Assembly (NCBI GenBank): GCA_902531515.1
Contig: CACAEJ010000017.1
Location: 1-33,424 of the forward strand
Direction: 5' to 3'
DNA: 33,424 bases
DNA from: an uncultured Pseudohongiella sp.
Lineage (GTDB): Bacteria > Pseudomonadota > Gammaproteobacteria > Pseudomonadales > Pseudohongiellaceae
Shown: positions 20,734-29,452 of the stretch, piece by piece
Numbering within the stretch: the first letter of the stretch is position 1
Layout of the letters: the number at the start of each line of letters is the position of its first letter
Made by a program: the position numbers and the translations under genes
Notes under the pieces: model-generated
Seen by the model: only the letters and a program-made list of their open reading frames with translations
Told to the model about the DNA's origin: nothing
The model's database searches: none

Positions 20734-20810
20734 CAATCAAGTGGGTTTCAAATTCTAACCCTCTTTTTCTTATATATTAAGCTAATAGTAACAGGAACAA
20801 GAAATTCGGA

Positions 20811-21407
20811 ATGTCAAAGACAATAACAATATCCATCGCGAGTTTAATTACTGTGGCACTAATTCTTAGCATCTTCGACAGAAGTCGAATGGACTATTCA
20901 GAGCTTGAAGAAGAATCAGAATTTATAACTTCAGAAGTCGAGGCTTATTCTGAAGGAATCAACAGCATCTTATATGATCAGAACGGAGAAATTAGCTATA
21001 CATTACGAGCTGACAATCAGACACATTTTAAGGATGGTAATACAAAAATAGAAAACCCATTAATCAGACTTTTCCAGAATAAAGCTCCCCGTTGGAATAT
21101 AGTTGCCAACGAGGGAGAGCTTATGCCATCAATTAAATATTTTCCGTCAGTGCTAGAGGAAAAAACCCTAAAGTTGAGTGGTAATGTGGAACTTTTAGGT
21201 CTAGATAAATTTGGGAACAGAGTTTTTATAACCACAGAACTTCTAGAAATCGACCCGATAAGCGAAACTTTAAAAACAGATCGCCGAGTAGAATATGAAA
21301 CAACAAATATTCAGCATTCGTCCGTCGGAATGTTTGCTAACTTAAAAGATGAAAATATCATGTTTGACAAAAACGTTCGAGGTTTTTATGAAAAAATTAG
21401 TAACTAA
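20811..21407 (+). CDS. lptC: LPS export protein LptC
   Basis: A 198-residue bitopic inner-membrane protein of the LPS transport bridge. A single N-terminal membrane segment (about 4-22) is followed by a periplasmic beta-jellyroll with GINSILYDQNGEISYTLRA and a late NVELLG strand. It hands LPS from LptB2FG to LptA. The ATG at 20811 has an AGGAA-like site upstream and opens MSK like E. coli LptC. Its 3' end overlaps the lptA start by 20 bases. Confidence 0.93.
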   Translation: MSKTITISIASLITVALILSIFDRSRMDYSELEEESEFITSEVEAYSEGINSILYDQNGEISYTLRADNQTHFKDGNTKIENPLIRLFQNKAPRWNIVANEGELMPSIKYFPSVLEEKTLKLSGNVELLGLDKFGNRVFITTELLEIDPISETLKTDRRVEYETTNIQHSSVGMFANLKDENIMFDKNVRGFYEKISN

Positions 21408-21903
21408 CATAGCAGTTAGTGTTGGCATTACTACTTCGCTTGGTAGTCTCGAACTTGTTGCACTTGAGTCAGACAGCACGCAGCAAGTAACTTGGAGCGC
21501 TGATGGAAATTCTAATATGCGGATCATAGAAAATAGCAGAATCCTCGAAATGACTACTAACGTAATTGTAAATCAGGGTTCCTTAGAGATTAAGGGTGAC
21601 CGAGCGATTTTTGAGTATGAGGCTTCGACGAATGAATTGAGACAAGTGCAGGTTTACGGGAATCCAGTGCTTTATCAGCAACAACTGGATGGCGACGACA
21701 ATCTGGTCTCTGGAGTGAGCGATTCATTAATTTTCTCTATTAATGATTTCGAAGAAACAATTCTCGAACTTATTGGAAATGCAAAAATTGAATCGCCCAG
21801 TTCCACAATTAGTTGCAGCTCTATTGTCTACGTCGTCGAGAGAGATCTTATACGAGAAGCTGCCGGTCCATGCGAGGGTGCACTTGGCACTCAGCAGAAC
21901 TAA
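21388..21903 (+). CDS. lptA: Periplasmic LPS-transport protein LptA
   Basis: A 171-residue OstA-like protein that forms the periplasmic bridge for LPS. Signal peptide at about 1-25, then the jellyroll with [21 protein letters not shown], a recognisable LptA segment. Cys residues near the C-terminus (ISCSSIV and GPCEG) could pair. The frame opens earlier, but ATG 21388 has GAGG at 21379-21382 with five-base spacing and begins the signal peptide. It starts inside the end of lptC, pointing to coupled translation, and ends two bases before lptB. Confidence 0.92.
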   Translation: MKKLVTNIAVSVGITTSLGSLELVALESDSTQQVTWSADGNSNMRIIENSRILEMTTNVIVNQGSLEIKGDRAIFEYEASTNELRQVQVYGNPVLYQQQLDGDDNLVSGVSDSLIFSINDFEETILELIGNAKIESPSSTISCSSIVYVVERDLIREAAGPCEGALGTQQN

Positions 21904-21905
21904 TC

Positions 21906-22625
21906 ATGTTAGAGGTAATAGATCTTAAAAAAAGCTTTAAAGACCGAGAGGTCGTTCGTAAAGTTTCGATCAGCATAGAGCAGGGCGAGGTAGTGGGGCT
22001 ACTCGGACCAAATGGTGCTGGCAAAACAACATGTTTTTACATGATAGTGGGTTTAATTAAAACAGATTCTGGGCAAATCAAATTAAACGGAAATTTTTTG
22101 ACTAACCTAGCTATTGATAAAAGAGCTAAGTTTGGGCTTGCTTATCTCCCGCAAGATTCATCTATATTTAAAAAGTTATCCGTTGAAGAAAATTTGTTAG
22201 CAATTCTTCAAATTCGGAAAGACCTTTCAAATCGCGAACAAAAATTTAAGCTAGAAAAATTACTAGAAGAATTTAATCTCAAACATATTCGCAAGAATCA
22301 AGGAATGAGTCTCTCTGGGGGAGAGAGGAGACGAACAGAAATTGCGCGAACACTTGCTACTGAACCAAAATTTCTATTGCTAGATGAACCCTTTGCAGGT
22401 GTAGATCCAATTTCTGTAAATGACATCAAACAAATCATCTCCCAGTTGACGGCCAGGAATATTGGTATCCTTCTAACAGACCATAATGTGAGGGAAACAT
22501 TAGATATTTGCGAAAAAGCTTATATAGTTAATGAAGGAGTTATCATTGCGGAAGGTCGCACTGAAGAAATTTTGGCCAATCGGAAGGTTCGTGAAGTTTA
22601 TTTAGGCGAGCAGTTTAAAGCCTAA
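21906..22625 (+). CDS. lptB: LPS-transport ATPase LptB
   Basis: A 239-residue ABC ATPase that powers LPS extraction by the LptB2FG complex. Walker A GPNGAGKT is at 34-41, followed by the signature SLSGGERRR, Walker [13 protein letters not shown] and the H-loop LLTDHNV. The ATG at 21906 starts [11 protein letters not shown], matching LptB; the frame extends upstream inside lptA without homology. The stop codon lies in a small inverted repeat (22618-22633). Confidence 0.96.
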   Translation: MLEVIDLKKSFKDREVVRKVSISIEQGEVVGLLGPNGAGKTTCFYMIVGLIKTDSGQIKLNGNFLTNLAIDKRAKFGLAYLPQDSSIFKKLSVEENLLAILQIRKDLSNREQKFKLEKLLEEFNLKHIRKNQGMSLSGGERRRTEIARTLATEPKFLLLDEPFAGVDPISVNDIKQIISQLTARNIGILLTDHNVRETLDICEKAYIVNEGVIIAEGRTEEILANRKVREVYLGEQFKA

Positions 22626-22633
22626 ATAGGCTT
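22618..22633 (+). terminator. Weak terminator-like hairpin at the end of lptB
   Basis: AAGCCT-AAAT-AGGCTT is a perfect six-pair stem that includes the lptB stop. Only a weak T-rich stretch follows (GAATTTCT). It may reduce read-through into rpoN, which has its own promoter candidate. Confidence 0.35.
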
Positions 22634-22706
22634 GAATTTCTAAATTCAAAATACAAAAGAAACTAGGCATAATTCCAATGAAACTTCACCATTCAGAGAT
22701 CTGGTT

Positions 22707-22715
22707 TGTTATAAT
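22707..22715 (+). promoter_or_regulatory. Putative extended -10 promoter for rpoN
   Basis: TGTTATAAT (22707-22715) is a perfect extended -10 element. Transcription would start near 22722, giving a leader of about 80 bases before the rpoN ATG. No strong -35 is seen, which is allowed for extended -10 promoters. Confidence 0.45.
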
Positions 22716-22803
22716 ATTGGGAGATTCTCAGTAAACTAAGACCTGGGAAGCACTGCCACCAATTTCTGCAGATAAACTGCTTCATCAATTAGACACGAGA
22801 CAA

Positions 22804-24303
22804 ATGAAACTTTCGCTACAGCTCAAGCTTGGTCAGCAACTAACCATGACCCCTCAGCTACAGCAAGCGATTAAGTTGCTTCAACTTTCGACATTAGATT
22901 TGCAGCAAGAAATTCACGAAGCTATCGAATCTAATCCTATGCTTGAGTTCACAGAAGAATCTGCTGAAGAAGAAGCCCCACATGAAGAGACAGATATCTC
23001 TCTTTCGGGCGAAGCAGAGTCAGACGAAATAAGCACTAATTTACAGAAAAAATCATTGGATGAAGAAGATATTACTTGGCAAGAAAAAATCCCCACTGAT
23101 CTCGAAGTAGATAGTCACTGGGACGACATCTATCAAAATACCTCCGTCAACAAACATTCACAAGACGCCGAATTAAGTGATTATGAGGCTAAAGACACGA
23201 CAACAGACTCACTCAAAGATCATCTCCTATGGCAGTTGAACCTCACGCCTATGTCGGAGAAAGACGTTTCGATAGCATATGCCATAATTGATGCAATAGA
23301 TGCAAACGGCGCCCTAACAATCGAGATAGAGACTATACATTCAGATTTACAAGCTGAACTTGACGTCGAATTAGATGAGGTAATCGCAGTCCTTCATAGA
23401 ATTCAGCAATTTGACCCCATTGGTGTAGGCTACCGTGACCTAGCCGAATGTTTGTTAATTCAACTTAACCAACTCGATGGCACTGAACAAATGATCACAG
23501 TAGGGAATGCTAAAAGCATAATCAAAGAGCATATGAAATTGTTAGCAACTCACGATTACGCTCAGTTGATGCGAAGGACTAGGTTAACAGAACAGGAAAT
23601 TAGGGAAGCTGAAGCGGTTATAAAGACCTTGGATCCTCGACCAGGTTCAAATATAGCGCCCCCCTCTACCGCTTACGTGGTGCCGGACGTTGTCGTAACC
23701 AAGGACGCAAATTCAGGCCAATGGAAAGTTGAACTTAACCCAGATACAACACCAAAGATTCGCATAAACGATAGTTATGCATCCTTAGTGAAAAGGGCTG
23801 ATTCTAGTGAGGAAAACAATTATCTGCGAAATAATTTACAAGAAGCTCGCTGGTTTATCAAAAGTCTCCTGAGCCGAAATGAAACATTGATGAAAGTTGC
23901 AACTCGTATCGTCGAGCACCAAAGAGAATTTTTAGATGAAGGTGAGGAAGCAATGAAACCTTTAGTTCTTCACGATATTGCCGAAGCCGTAAGTATGCAT
24001 GAATCCACAATTTCTCGCGTAACCACTCAGAAGTATATGCACACCCCTCGCGGCATATTCGAGCTGAAATATTTTTTTTCAAGCCACGTGTCTACCAGGG
24101 ATGGAGGAGAATGTTCCTCAACAGCGATCCGAGCAATTATTAGAAGAATTATTGCCGAGGAAAATAGTTGTAAACCGTTGAGTGATAACAAAATTACCCA
24201 AGTTTTAGAGGAAAAAGGAATTAACGTAGCGAGGCGAACAATAGCGAAATACCGAGAATCGCTCTCCATACCACCGTCAAACGAGCGAAAGCGGCTAATC
24301 TGA
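22804..24303 (+). CDS. rpoN: RNA polymerase sigma-54 factor RpoN
   Basis: A 499-residue sigma-54. The Gln- and Leu-rich activator-interacting region is at 1-50 ([20 protein letters not shown]), a very acidic region II at about 50-120, the core-binding domain at about 125-320 and the DNA-binding part after 365, including [19 protein letters not shown] and the RpoN box [12 protein letters not shown] (476-487). It directs transcription that needs AAA+ activators, classically for nitrogen and motility genes. The next gene is ptsN; hpf, usually between them, is absent. Confidence 0.98.
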   Translation: MKLSLQLKLGQQLTMTPQLQQAIKLLQLSTLDLQQEIHEAIESNPMLEFTEESAEEEAPHEETDISLSGEAESDEISTNLQKKSLDEEDITWQEKIPTDLEVDSHWDDIYQNTSVNKHSQDAELSDYEAKDTTTDSLKDHLLWQLNLTPMSEKDVSIAYAIIDAIDANGALTIEIETIHSDLQAELDVELDEVIAVLHRIQQFDPIGVGYRDLAECLLIQLNQLDGTEQMITVGNAKSIIKEHMKLLATHDYAQLMRRTRLTEQEIREAEAVIKTLDPRPGSNIAPPSTAYVVPDVVVTKDANSGQWKVELNPDTTPKIRINDSYASLVKRADSSEENNYLRNNLQEARWFIKSLLSRNETLMKVATRIVEHQREFLDEGEEAMKPLVLHDIAEAVSMHESTISRVTTQKYMHTPRGIFELKYFFSSHVSTRDGGECSSTAIRAIIRRIIAEENSCKPLSDNKITQVLEEKGINVARRTIAKYRESLSIPPSNERKRLI

Positions 24304-24361
24304 AGATTTAATGCTTAAAGTCTTTATAAACCCATTGTAAAAGTTGAGATCAGTTGACTTT

Positions 24362-24814
24362 ATGAAATTATCAGAAATCCTTACGCCCGATAGATGTTTC
24401 TGCAAAATACATGGATTCAGTAAAAAGAGACTCCTAAAAACCCTTAGTAAAATACTCGGGGAATCTTTTAGTAATCTTGATGAAAGCGAGGTTTTTGACT
24501 CAATGATGGCTAGAGAACAACTTGGTAGTACCGGAATCGGCAACGGTATCGCGATACCCCACTGCCGTGTTCCTGACTGCAACGAAATAATCGGTTGTTT
24601 AATCACTTTGGATACTTACATTGATTATGATTCAGCCGACGGCGTGCCAGTGGATCTAATATTTGTCCTAATCGTTCCGGAAGAAAAGAAGGATGACCAC
24701 GTAAGAACCCTCGCTATTTTAGCGGAAATATTTAACAGCAAATATTTTTGCGACACATTACGGCAAGCTGAAAGCAGCATTGAACTTTATGATCAAGCAG
24801 TTTCATTTGCCTAA
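24362..24814 (+). CDS. ptsN: Nitrogen-PTS EIIA component PtsN
   Basis: A 150-residue EIIA-Ntr protein. The phosphorylated residue is His 67 in NGIAIPHCR. It receives phosphate from NPr and in known species regulates potassium uptake and other targets rather than sugar import. ATG 24362 begins the family N-terminus MKLSEILTP; the upstream TTG at 24344 only adds six residues. It lies 58 bases after rpoN. The rapZ gene that usually follows is missing. Confidence 0.95.
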   Translation: MKLSEILTPDRCFCKIHGFSKKRLLKTLSKILGESFSNLDESEVFDSMMAREQLGSTGIGNGIAIPHCRVPDCNEIIGCLITLDTYIDYDSADGVPVDLIFVLIVPEEKKDDHVRTLAILAEIFNSKYFCDTLRQAESSIELYDQAVSFA

Positions 24815-24880
24815 ATAGAATATAGAATCAGTTAATTTGTCATTGATATATCGGGAACAGATGAAGCACGCAATAATCGA

Positions 24881-24943
24881 CGAAAGATCTATTCAGAAAA
24901 GTGGACAATCTTTCGTATTTCGGAAGATCGAGAATAACCTCGA
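24881..24943 (+). other. Competing inverted repeats upstream of npr
   Basis: CGAAAGAT (24881-24888) is perfectly complementary to ATCTTTCG (24908-24915) with a 19-base loop. The same ATCTTTCG can instead pair with CGGAAGAT (24921-24928) with a TATTT loop and one G-U pair. A third small stem TCGAG/CTCGA (24928-24943) ends 14 bases before the npr ATG. The first two stems exclude each other, as in leader switches, but no function is shown. Confidence 0.4.
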
Positions 24944-24957
24944 AAATACCTATCTAA

Positions 24958-25224
24958 ATGAAAATCGAAAAAGTCAGAATAACAAATCCTGCGGGACTCC
25001 ATGCTAGGGCCGCGGCCAAGCTAGTTGAAGTAGCTTCAGAATATGAGTCGGTTATTAAAGTCGGGCAAAAAAGGATGGTGGATAGCACAAGCATTCTATC
25101 CCTGATGATGCTAGCAGCTGTAAATGGTACTGAGCTTAGAATTGAAGCAGAAGGTCCTGATGAAAAAGAAGCAATTAACGCAGTCCGAAAACTAATAGAA
25201 AATGGGTTTGGAGAACCCGAGTAA
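24958..25224 (+). CDS. npr: Nitrogen-PTS phosphocarrier protein NPr (PtsO, HPr-like)
   Basis: An 88-residue HPr-family protein. The active His 15 lies in NPAGLHARAAAKLV, and the MMLAAVNGTELRIEAEGPDE segment matches the HPr fold. It passes phosphate from EI-Ntr to PtsN. HPr of sugar PTS and NPr look alike; the place after rpoN-ptsN supports NPr. The site equivalent to HPr Ser46 reads DSTSILSLM, so a Ser is nearby, but no HPr kinase is visible here. Confidence 0.95.
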   Translation: MKIEKVRITNPAGLHARAAAKLVEVASEYESVIKVGQKRMVDSTSILSLMMLAAVNGTELRIEAEGPDEKEAINAVRKLIENGFGEPE

Positions 25225-25375
25225 AGCAAAGACCTAATTACCGCGCTGTTGTTTAATTGCATTTAAGGTTAGAATTGACTGCAAACTGACTGGCTTCCCT
25301 CCTGGAAAAACCAGTAACCTAATTCTAAAAAAACCAAATTACACGCTTATTTTGGTGAATGTCAGGTTATGAATC

Positions 25376-26734
25376 ATGCGTCCGACTGTAGATTCAAAAT
25401 TCCATAAAGACCATGCTCTAGAACTAAGTCAGGCAATTGACCAAGGTTTACTTTTCCAAGTAAGGCAAATGATGAGAACTTTGCCCACAGCGGGTATAGC
25501 TCATTTGTTGGAATCATCCCCTCCCAAAACTCGTTCCGTTTTATGGCAGCTCATAGACAAAGAATCTGAAGGTGAAGTAATTCAATACCTAAATGAAGAT
25601 TTACAGAACGAAATTTTAAGCGAATTAAATGCCAAGGAAGTGGTCGAACTAACTGAAGGTCTTGAAACTGATGACCTAGCAGATATCTTGCAGCAGCTGC
25701 CTAGCAAGGTTGCACAAGAAGTCCTAGAGGCAATGGATCAGCAAGATCGTCAACGAGTCGAGCAAATCTTATCTTACGACGAGGATACCGCAGGCGGTCT
25801 GATGAATACAGACTCGATTACAGTGCGAAGAAACCACACCGTCGAGTTGGTCTTGAGATACTTACGAAGGCATGAGACCTTGCCAGAAATGACTGATAGC
25901 ATTCTCGTCGTAAATCGAGATGATGAATTATTGGGCATATTACCCCTTAAAGAGGTATTAGTCTCTGATCCAAATACATCAGTCCGCGAAGTAATGCGTG
26001 AAGATATAAATGCAATTCCTGTTGACATGGAGGCGACTAAGGTTGCTCAACTTTTCGAGCAACATGATTGGGTTTCAGCTCCAGTGATAAATAGTCATGG
26101 AAAACTTCTCGGGCGCATTACCATTGATGATGTCGTGGACGTTATTAGAGATTCCGCCGAGCACTCGTTAATGAGCATGGCCGGATTAGATGAAGAAGAT
26201 GACGCATTTGCTCCTGTTTTAAAAACAGCAAGGCGAAGAGCATTATGGCTTGGCGTGAATCTATTCACAGCTGTTTTTGCATCATTAGTCATATACATTT
26301 TTCAAGAAACTATAGACGAGGTAGTTTATCTGGCGATTCTAATGCCGATTGTAGCTAATATGGGTGGCGTTGCTGGTACACAAACTTTAACTCTGGTGAT
26401 TCGTGGTATGGCATTAGGGCACATCAGCCCCTCAAACAGTCGTTGGCTCCTCATTCGCGAACTTGGTGTTGCTACTATTAATGGAGTCATATGGGCCTCC
26501 TTGATCTCAGTGATAGCCTTTATTTGGTACCAAGACGCGGGTATTAGCTACATCATCGCCGGAGCAACGATGATAAACTTGATAATAGCAGCACTGGCAG
26601 GTGCGTATCTCCCAATATTTCTTAGAAAAATAAACATAGACCCAGCGCTTGCTGGATCCGTCGCCTTAACTACCGTAACAGATTCTATAGGTTTTCTTGC
26701 TTTTCTTGGCTTAGCGCAGATATTCTACCTTTGA
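25376..26734 (+). CDS. mgtE: Magnesium transporter MgtE
   Basis: A 452-residue MgtE channel. The cytoplasmic N domain (about 30-135) contains the helical repeats with ADILQQLPSKVAQEVLEAM, two CBS domains follow (about 140-260), a connecting helix, then five membrane segments (about 285-450). PIVANMGGVAGTQT and TTVTDSIGF, with the pore Asp that binds Mg2+, are present. Intracellular Mg2+ closes the channel through the CBS part in studied homologues. The upstream 151 bases contain short inverted repeats (AGGTTA 25266-25271 with TAACCT 25315-25320), but I do not recognise a known Mg2+ riboswitch. Confidence 0.96.
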   Translation: MRPTVDSKFHKDHALELSQAIDQGLLFQVRQMMRTLPTAGIAHLLESSPPKTRSVLWQLIDKESEGEVIQYLNEDLQNEILSELNAKEVVELTEGLETDDLADILQQLPSKVAQEVLEAMDQQDRQRVEQILSYDEDTAGGLMNTDSITVRRNHTVELVLRYLRRHETLPEMTDSILVVNRDDELLGILPLKEVLVSDPNTSVREVMREDINAIPVDMEATKVAQLFEQHDWVSAPVINSHGKLLGRITIDDVVDVIRDSAEHSLMSMAGLDEEDDAFAPVLKTARRRALWLGVNLFTAVFASLVIYIFQETIDEVVYLAILMPIVANMGGVAGTQTLTLVIRGMALGHISPSNSRWLLIRELGVATINGVIWASLISVIAFIWYQDAGISYIIAGATMINLIIAALAGAYLPIFLRKINIDPALAGSVALTTVTDSIGFLAFLGLAQIFYL

Positions 26735-26757
26735 TCTACCAAACCAACTGTTAAAAA

Positions 26758-27255
26758 ATGGATAACAAATCTGAGAAACTGGTTAAAACAAGCAAAACCC
26801 GACTAAAGAAAGAAGCTATGGCGCTTCAAGAACTTGGAAGGGATTTGACTTCGTTTACGGCTAGCGATCTTGACCAACTTCGACTAGATCCAAATTTACG
26901 AACAGCTATCAATGATTTTAAAAGATTACCTAATTCGCATGGAGCAAAAAAAAGACAGCTACAATATATCGGTCGACTCATTCGAGAGAACGGAGGAAGA
27001 ACGCTCCAGACCCAGATTCACCATTTCAACTCATCATCAAAGCAGACCAAAAACCGAAACAACGTGAACGAAATTTTTGAAAGAATCATGTCTGAAGAAG
27101 ATTCTGCAATAACAGATATAGTAGCTAAACAACAGAAATTTGAACGTCAAAAATTACGACAATTAAAAAGCAATATAATAAAAGCAAGAGCTGAAAAGAG
27201 GACTTCTGCAGAAAATAGGCTGCGAACTTACATTAAGCTCGTTATTGACTCCTGA
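26758..27255 (+). CDS. darP: DUF615 ribosome-associated protein DarP (YjgA)
   Basis: A 165-residue basic helical protein of the YjgA/DarP family, which in E. coli promotes late maturation of the 50S subunit. The family features SKTRLKKEAMALQELGRDL at the start and KKRQLQYIGRLIRENG in the middle are clear. In many gammaproteobacteria it neighbours pmbA/tldE; here it lies 23 bases after mgtE. After it comes a 181-base gap with a small hairpin (27290-27312) but no T run. Confidence 0.92.
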   Translation: MDNKSEKLVKTSKTRLKKEAMALQELGRDLTSFTASDLDQLRLDPNLRTAINDFKRLPNSHGAKKRQLQYIGRLIRENGGRTLQTQIHHFNSSSKQTKNRNNVNEIFERIMSEEDSAITDIVAKQQKFERQKLRQLKSNIIKARAEKRTSAENRLRTYIKLVIDS

Positions 27256-27436
27256 CTCAAACAGAAAACGATTTACTGCAGTTAAAAATGGTAGCCGATA
27301 GTTGGCTATACCCAATGTGTATTAAGTGGTAAGATCCGACTTTAATTTTTATTCCAACGACTGCAATCTGACAGTCTCTCAAAAATTGGTTATATTACTC
27401 ATTTGTTAGAATTAAAATAATAACTAAGAGGTTTAC

Positions 27437-27733
27437 ATGAGTGGCGGTGCTGACACCTACTGGAAATCAAACTTAAAAATCGTTTTAACCCTCCTATCAA
27501 TTTGGTTTTTTATATCGTTTGGTTGCGGAATACTTTTAGTTGATTTTCTGGATCAATTTCGCTTTGGGGGATTCAAATTAGGATTCTGGATTGCGCAACA
27601 AGGAGCGATTTTCGTCTTCGTCGGTTTAATTTATGCCTATATCTACTTGATGGACAAGTTAGATGAGGAGTACAACTTACAAATTTCTAGAGAAAAAACC
27701 GGTCCTCAGGCTAATTTAAAGGAGAAAAGCTAA
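27437..27733 (+). CDS. DUF4212 small subunit of a sodium:solute symporter
   Basis: A 98-residue membrane protein with two hydrophobic segments (about 14-36 and 50-73) and the family ending around AYIYLMDKLDEEY. DUF4212 proteins occur just upstream of a particular class of SSS transporters and are thought to be a small subunit. AAGAGG (27426-27431) lies five bases before ATG. Its stop TAA is immediately followed by the ATG of the transporter gene. The substrate cannot be read from sequence. Confidence 0.9.
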   Translation: MSGGADTYWKSNLKIVLTLLSIWFFISFGCGILLVDFLDQFRFGGFKLGFWIAQQGAIFVFVGLIYAYIYLMDKLDEEYNLQISREKTGPQANLKEKS

Positions 27734-29422
27734 ATGAGTGTTCAGGTATGGACATTTGTTTTTGTTTTTTTAACTTTTGGGCTCTATATTGGAATTGCTA
27801 TTTGGTCCAGAGCGGGCTCAACTAGCGATTTCTATGTTGCCGGAAGTGGTGTTCCACCTCTTGCCAACGGAATGGCTACTGCTGCAGATTGGATGTCTGC
27901 AGCTTCTTTCATTTCAATGGCCGGGCTAATTTCATTTCTTGGCAGAGATGGTGCCTTCTATCTGATGGGATGGACCGGCGGATACGTCTTACTGGCTTTG
28001 CTGTTGGCTCCTTACCTCAGAAAATTTGGTAAATTCACTGTCCCCGACTTCATAGGTGATCGCTATTACTCAAAATTGGCTAGACTAATTGCAGTCTTCT
28101 GCGCCATAACGATTTCTTTTGTATACGTATGTGGACAAATGCAAGGCGCGGGAATAGTCTTCTCTCGCTTCCTTGAGGTAGATATAACGACTGGAGTCGT
28201 AATAGGGATGGCCATCGTTTTCTTCTACGCAGTTATGGGAGGGATGAAAGGGATTACCTATACTCAGGTCGCACAATATTGCGTGTTAATTTTTGCTTTC
28301 ATGGTTCCAGCAATTTTCATCTCTATTCTTATGACAGGAATTGCAATACCGCAAATTGGTTTTGGTGCAGAGTTGACTGAAAATTTTGGAGGCGGCTACC
28401 TACTGGACCGGTTGGATGGAATGAGTGAAGAACTTGGCTTCGCTACTTACACAGAGGGTCAACGCTCAACTCAAGACGTGTTTTTTATAACAGCTGCACT
28501 TATGTTTGGGACAGCTGGCCTACCTCATGTGATCATAAGATTTTTTACCGTCCCTAATGTGCGAGACGCACGCCGCTCCGCTGGCTACGCATTAATTTTC
28601 ATTGCAATTTTATATACAACGGCTCCAGCTGTTGCAGCATTTGCCAAGACAAACCTTATGAGTACTGTCGATAATATTGAATACAGCCAAGTTCCCGAGT
28701 GGTTTACCAAGTGGGAAGCAACTAACCTGATAAGTTTTGATGACAAGAATGGTGACGGTCGAATTCAATATGTAGGTGACCCACAGATTAATGAGTTAGA
28801 TGTAAATCGAGATATCATGGTTTTAGCAAATCCGGAAATTGCCGGCCTTCCAAATTGGGTTGTGGCTCTTGTGGCAGCCGGAGCTCTAGCTGCCGCTCTC
28901 TCGACAGCGGCTGGATTATTGTTGGTGATCTCGACAGCGGTCGCGCATGATCTAATAAAAAGGAGCTTTTCACCGTCTATAACAGAACGTCAAGAATTGC
29001 TGTACGCAAGATTGGCTATTTTTGCAGCTGTGCTCATCGCGGGTTATGTTGGCGTCAATCCTCCAGCTTATGTTGCGCAAGTCGTAGCTTATGCTTTTGG
29101 TTTAGCCGCCGCTTCATTCTTCCCTGCAATAGTTTTAGGTATTTTTCAAAAACGTATGAATAAGCAGGGAGCTATTGCTGGAATGTTATCGGGATTTTTG
29201 TTTACGGCAGGCTACATAGTTTTTTTCAAAACACTATATCCGTCATTGGACAACGCTGAAGGATGGTGGTTAGGAATTTCTCCAGAAGGTATTGGCACAC
29301 TTGGCACTATTGTAAATCTAACAGTATCTTATCTTGTCTCTAGATTTACACCAGAACCTCCAATAGAGGTTCAAGAGATTGTGCAAAATATTAGACTCCC
29401 TGGAGAAGCTCATCCCAATTAG
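27734..29422 (+). CDS. Sodium:solute symporter, VC_2705-like (ActP-related)
   Basis: A 562-residue SSS-family symporter with 13 or so membrane segments. It has SDFYVAGSGVPPLANGMATAADWMSAASF-type start (about 31-59), GTAGLPHVIIRFFTVP (259-274) and AALSTAAGLLLVISTAVAHD (387-406), typical of the acetate/solute branch paired with DUF4212. A hydrophilic loop at about 310-372 contains a DKNGDGRI stretch (337-344) like an EF-hand calcium loop; this appears in the subfamily. Substrate is unknown; short-chain carboxylates are an inference from ActP relatives. Confidence 0.92.
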   Translation: MSVQVWTFVFVFLTFGLYIGIAIWSRAGSTSDFYVAGSGVPPLANGMATAADWMSAASFISMAGLISFLGRDGAFYLMGWTGGYVLLALLLAPYLRKFGKFTVPDFIGDRYYSKLARLIAVFCAITISFVYVCGQMQGAGIVFSRFLEVDITTGVVIGMAIVFFYAVMGGMKGITYTQVAQYCVLIFAFMVPAIFISILMTGIAIPQIGFGAELTENFGGGYLLDRLDGMSEELGFATYTEGQRSTQDVFFITAALMFGTAGLPHVIIRFFTVPNVRDARRSAGYALIFIAILYTTAPAVAAFAKTNLMSTVDNIEYSQVPEWFTKWEATNLISFDDKNGDGRIQYVGDPQINELDVNRDIMVLANPEIAGLPNWVVALVAAGALAAALSTAAGLLLVISTAVAHDLIKRSFSPSITERQELLYARLAIFAAVLIAGYVGVNPPAYVAQVVAYAFGLAAASFFPAIVLGIFQKRMNKQGAIAGMLSGFLFTAGYIVFFKTLYPSLDNAEGWWLGISPEGIGTLGTIVNLTVSYLVSRFTPEPPIEVQEIVQNIRLPGEAHPN

Positions 29423-29452
29423 AGGTAACAGTAAAATCTGTTGCCATAAAAA

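Noticed and set aside
20635-20826. Open frame of 63 codons between kdsC and lptC
   Set aside because: No ribosome site, no recognisable family, and it overlaps the lptC start in another frame; not supported enough to annotate as a gene.
25225-25375. Possible Mg2+ riboswitch upstream of mgtE
   Set aside because: The gap has short inverted repeats, but it does not show the conserved core of the M-box and is on the short side; no known riboswitch was recognised.
27256-27436. tRNA or small RNA in the darP-DUF4212 gap
   Set aside because: Only two short hairpins (27290-27312 and 27359-27376) are visible; no cloverleaf or T run was found.
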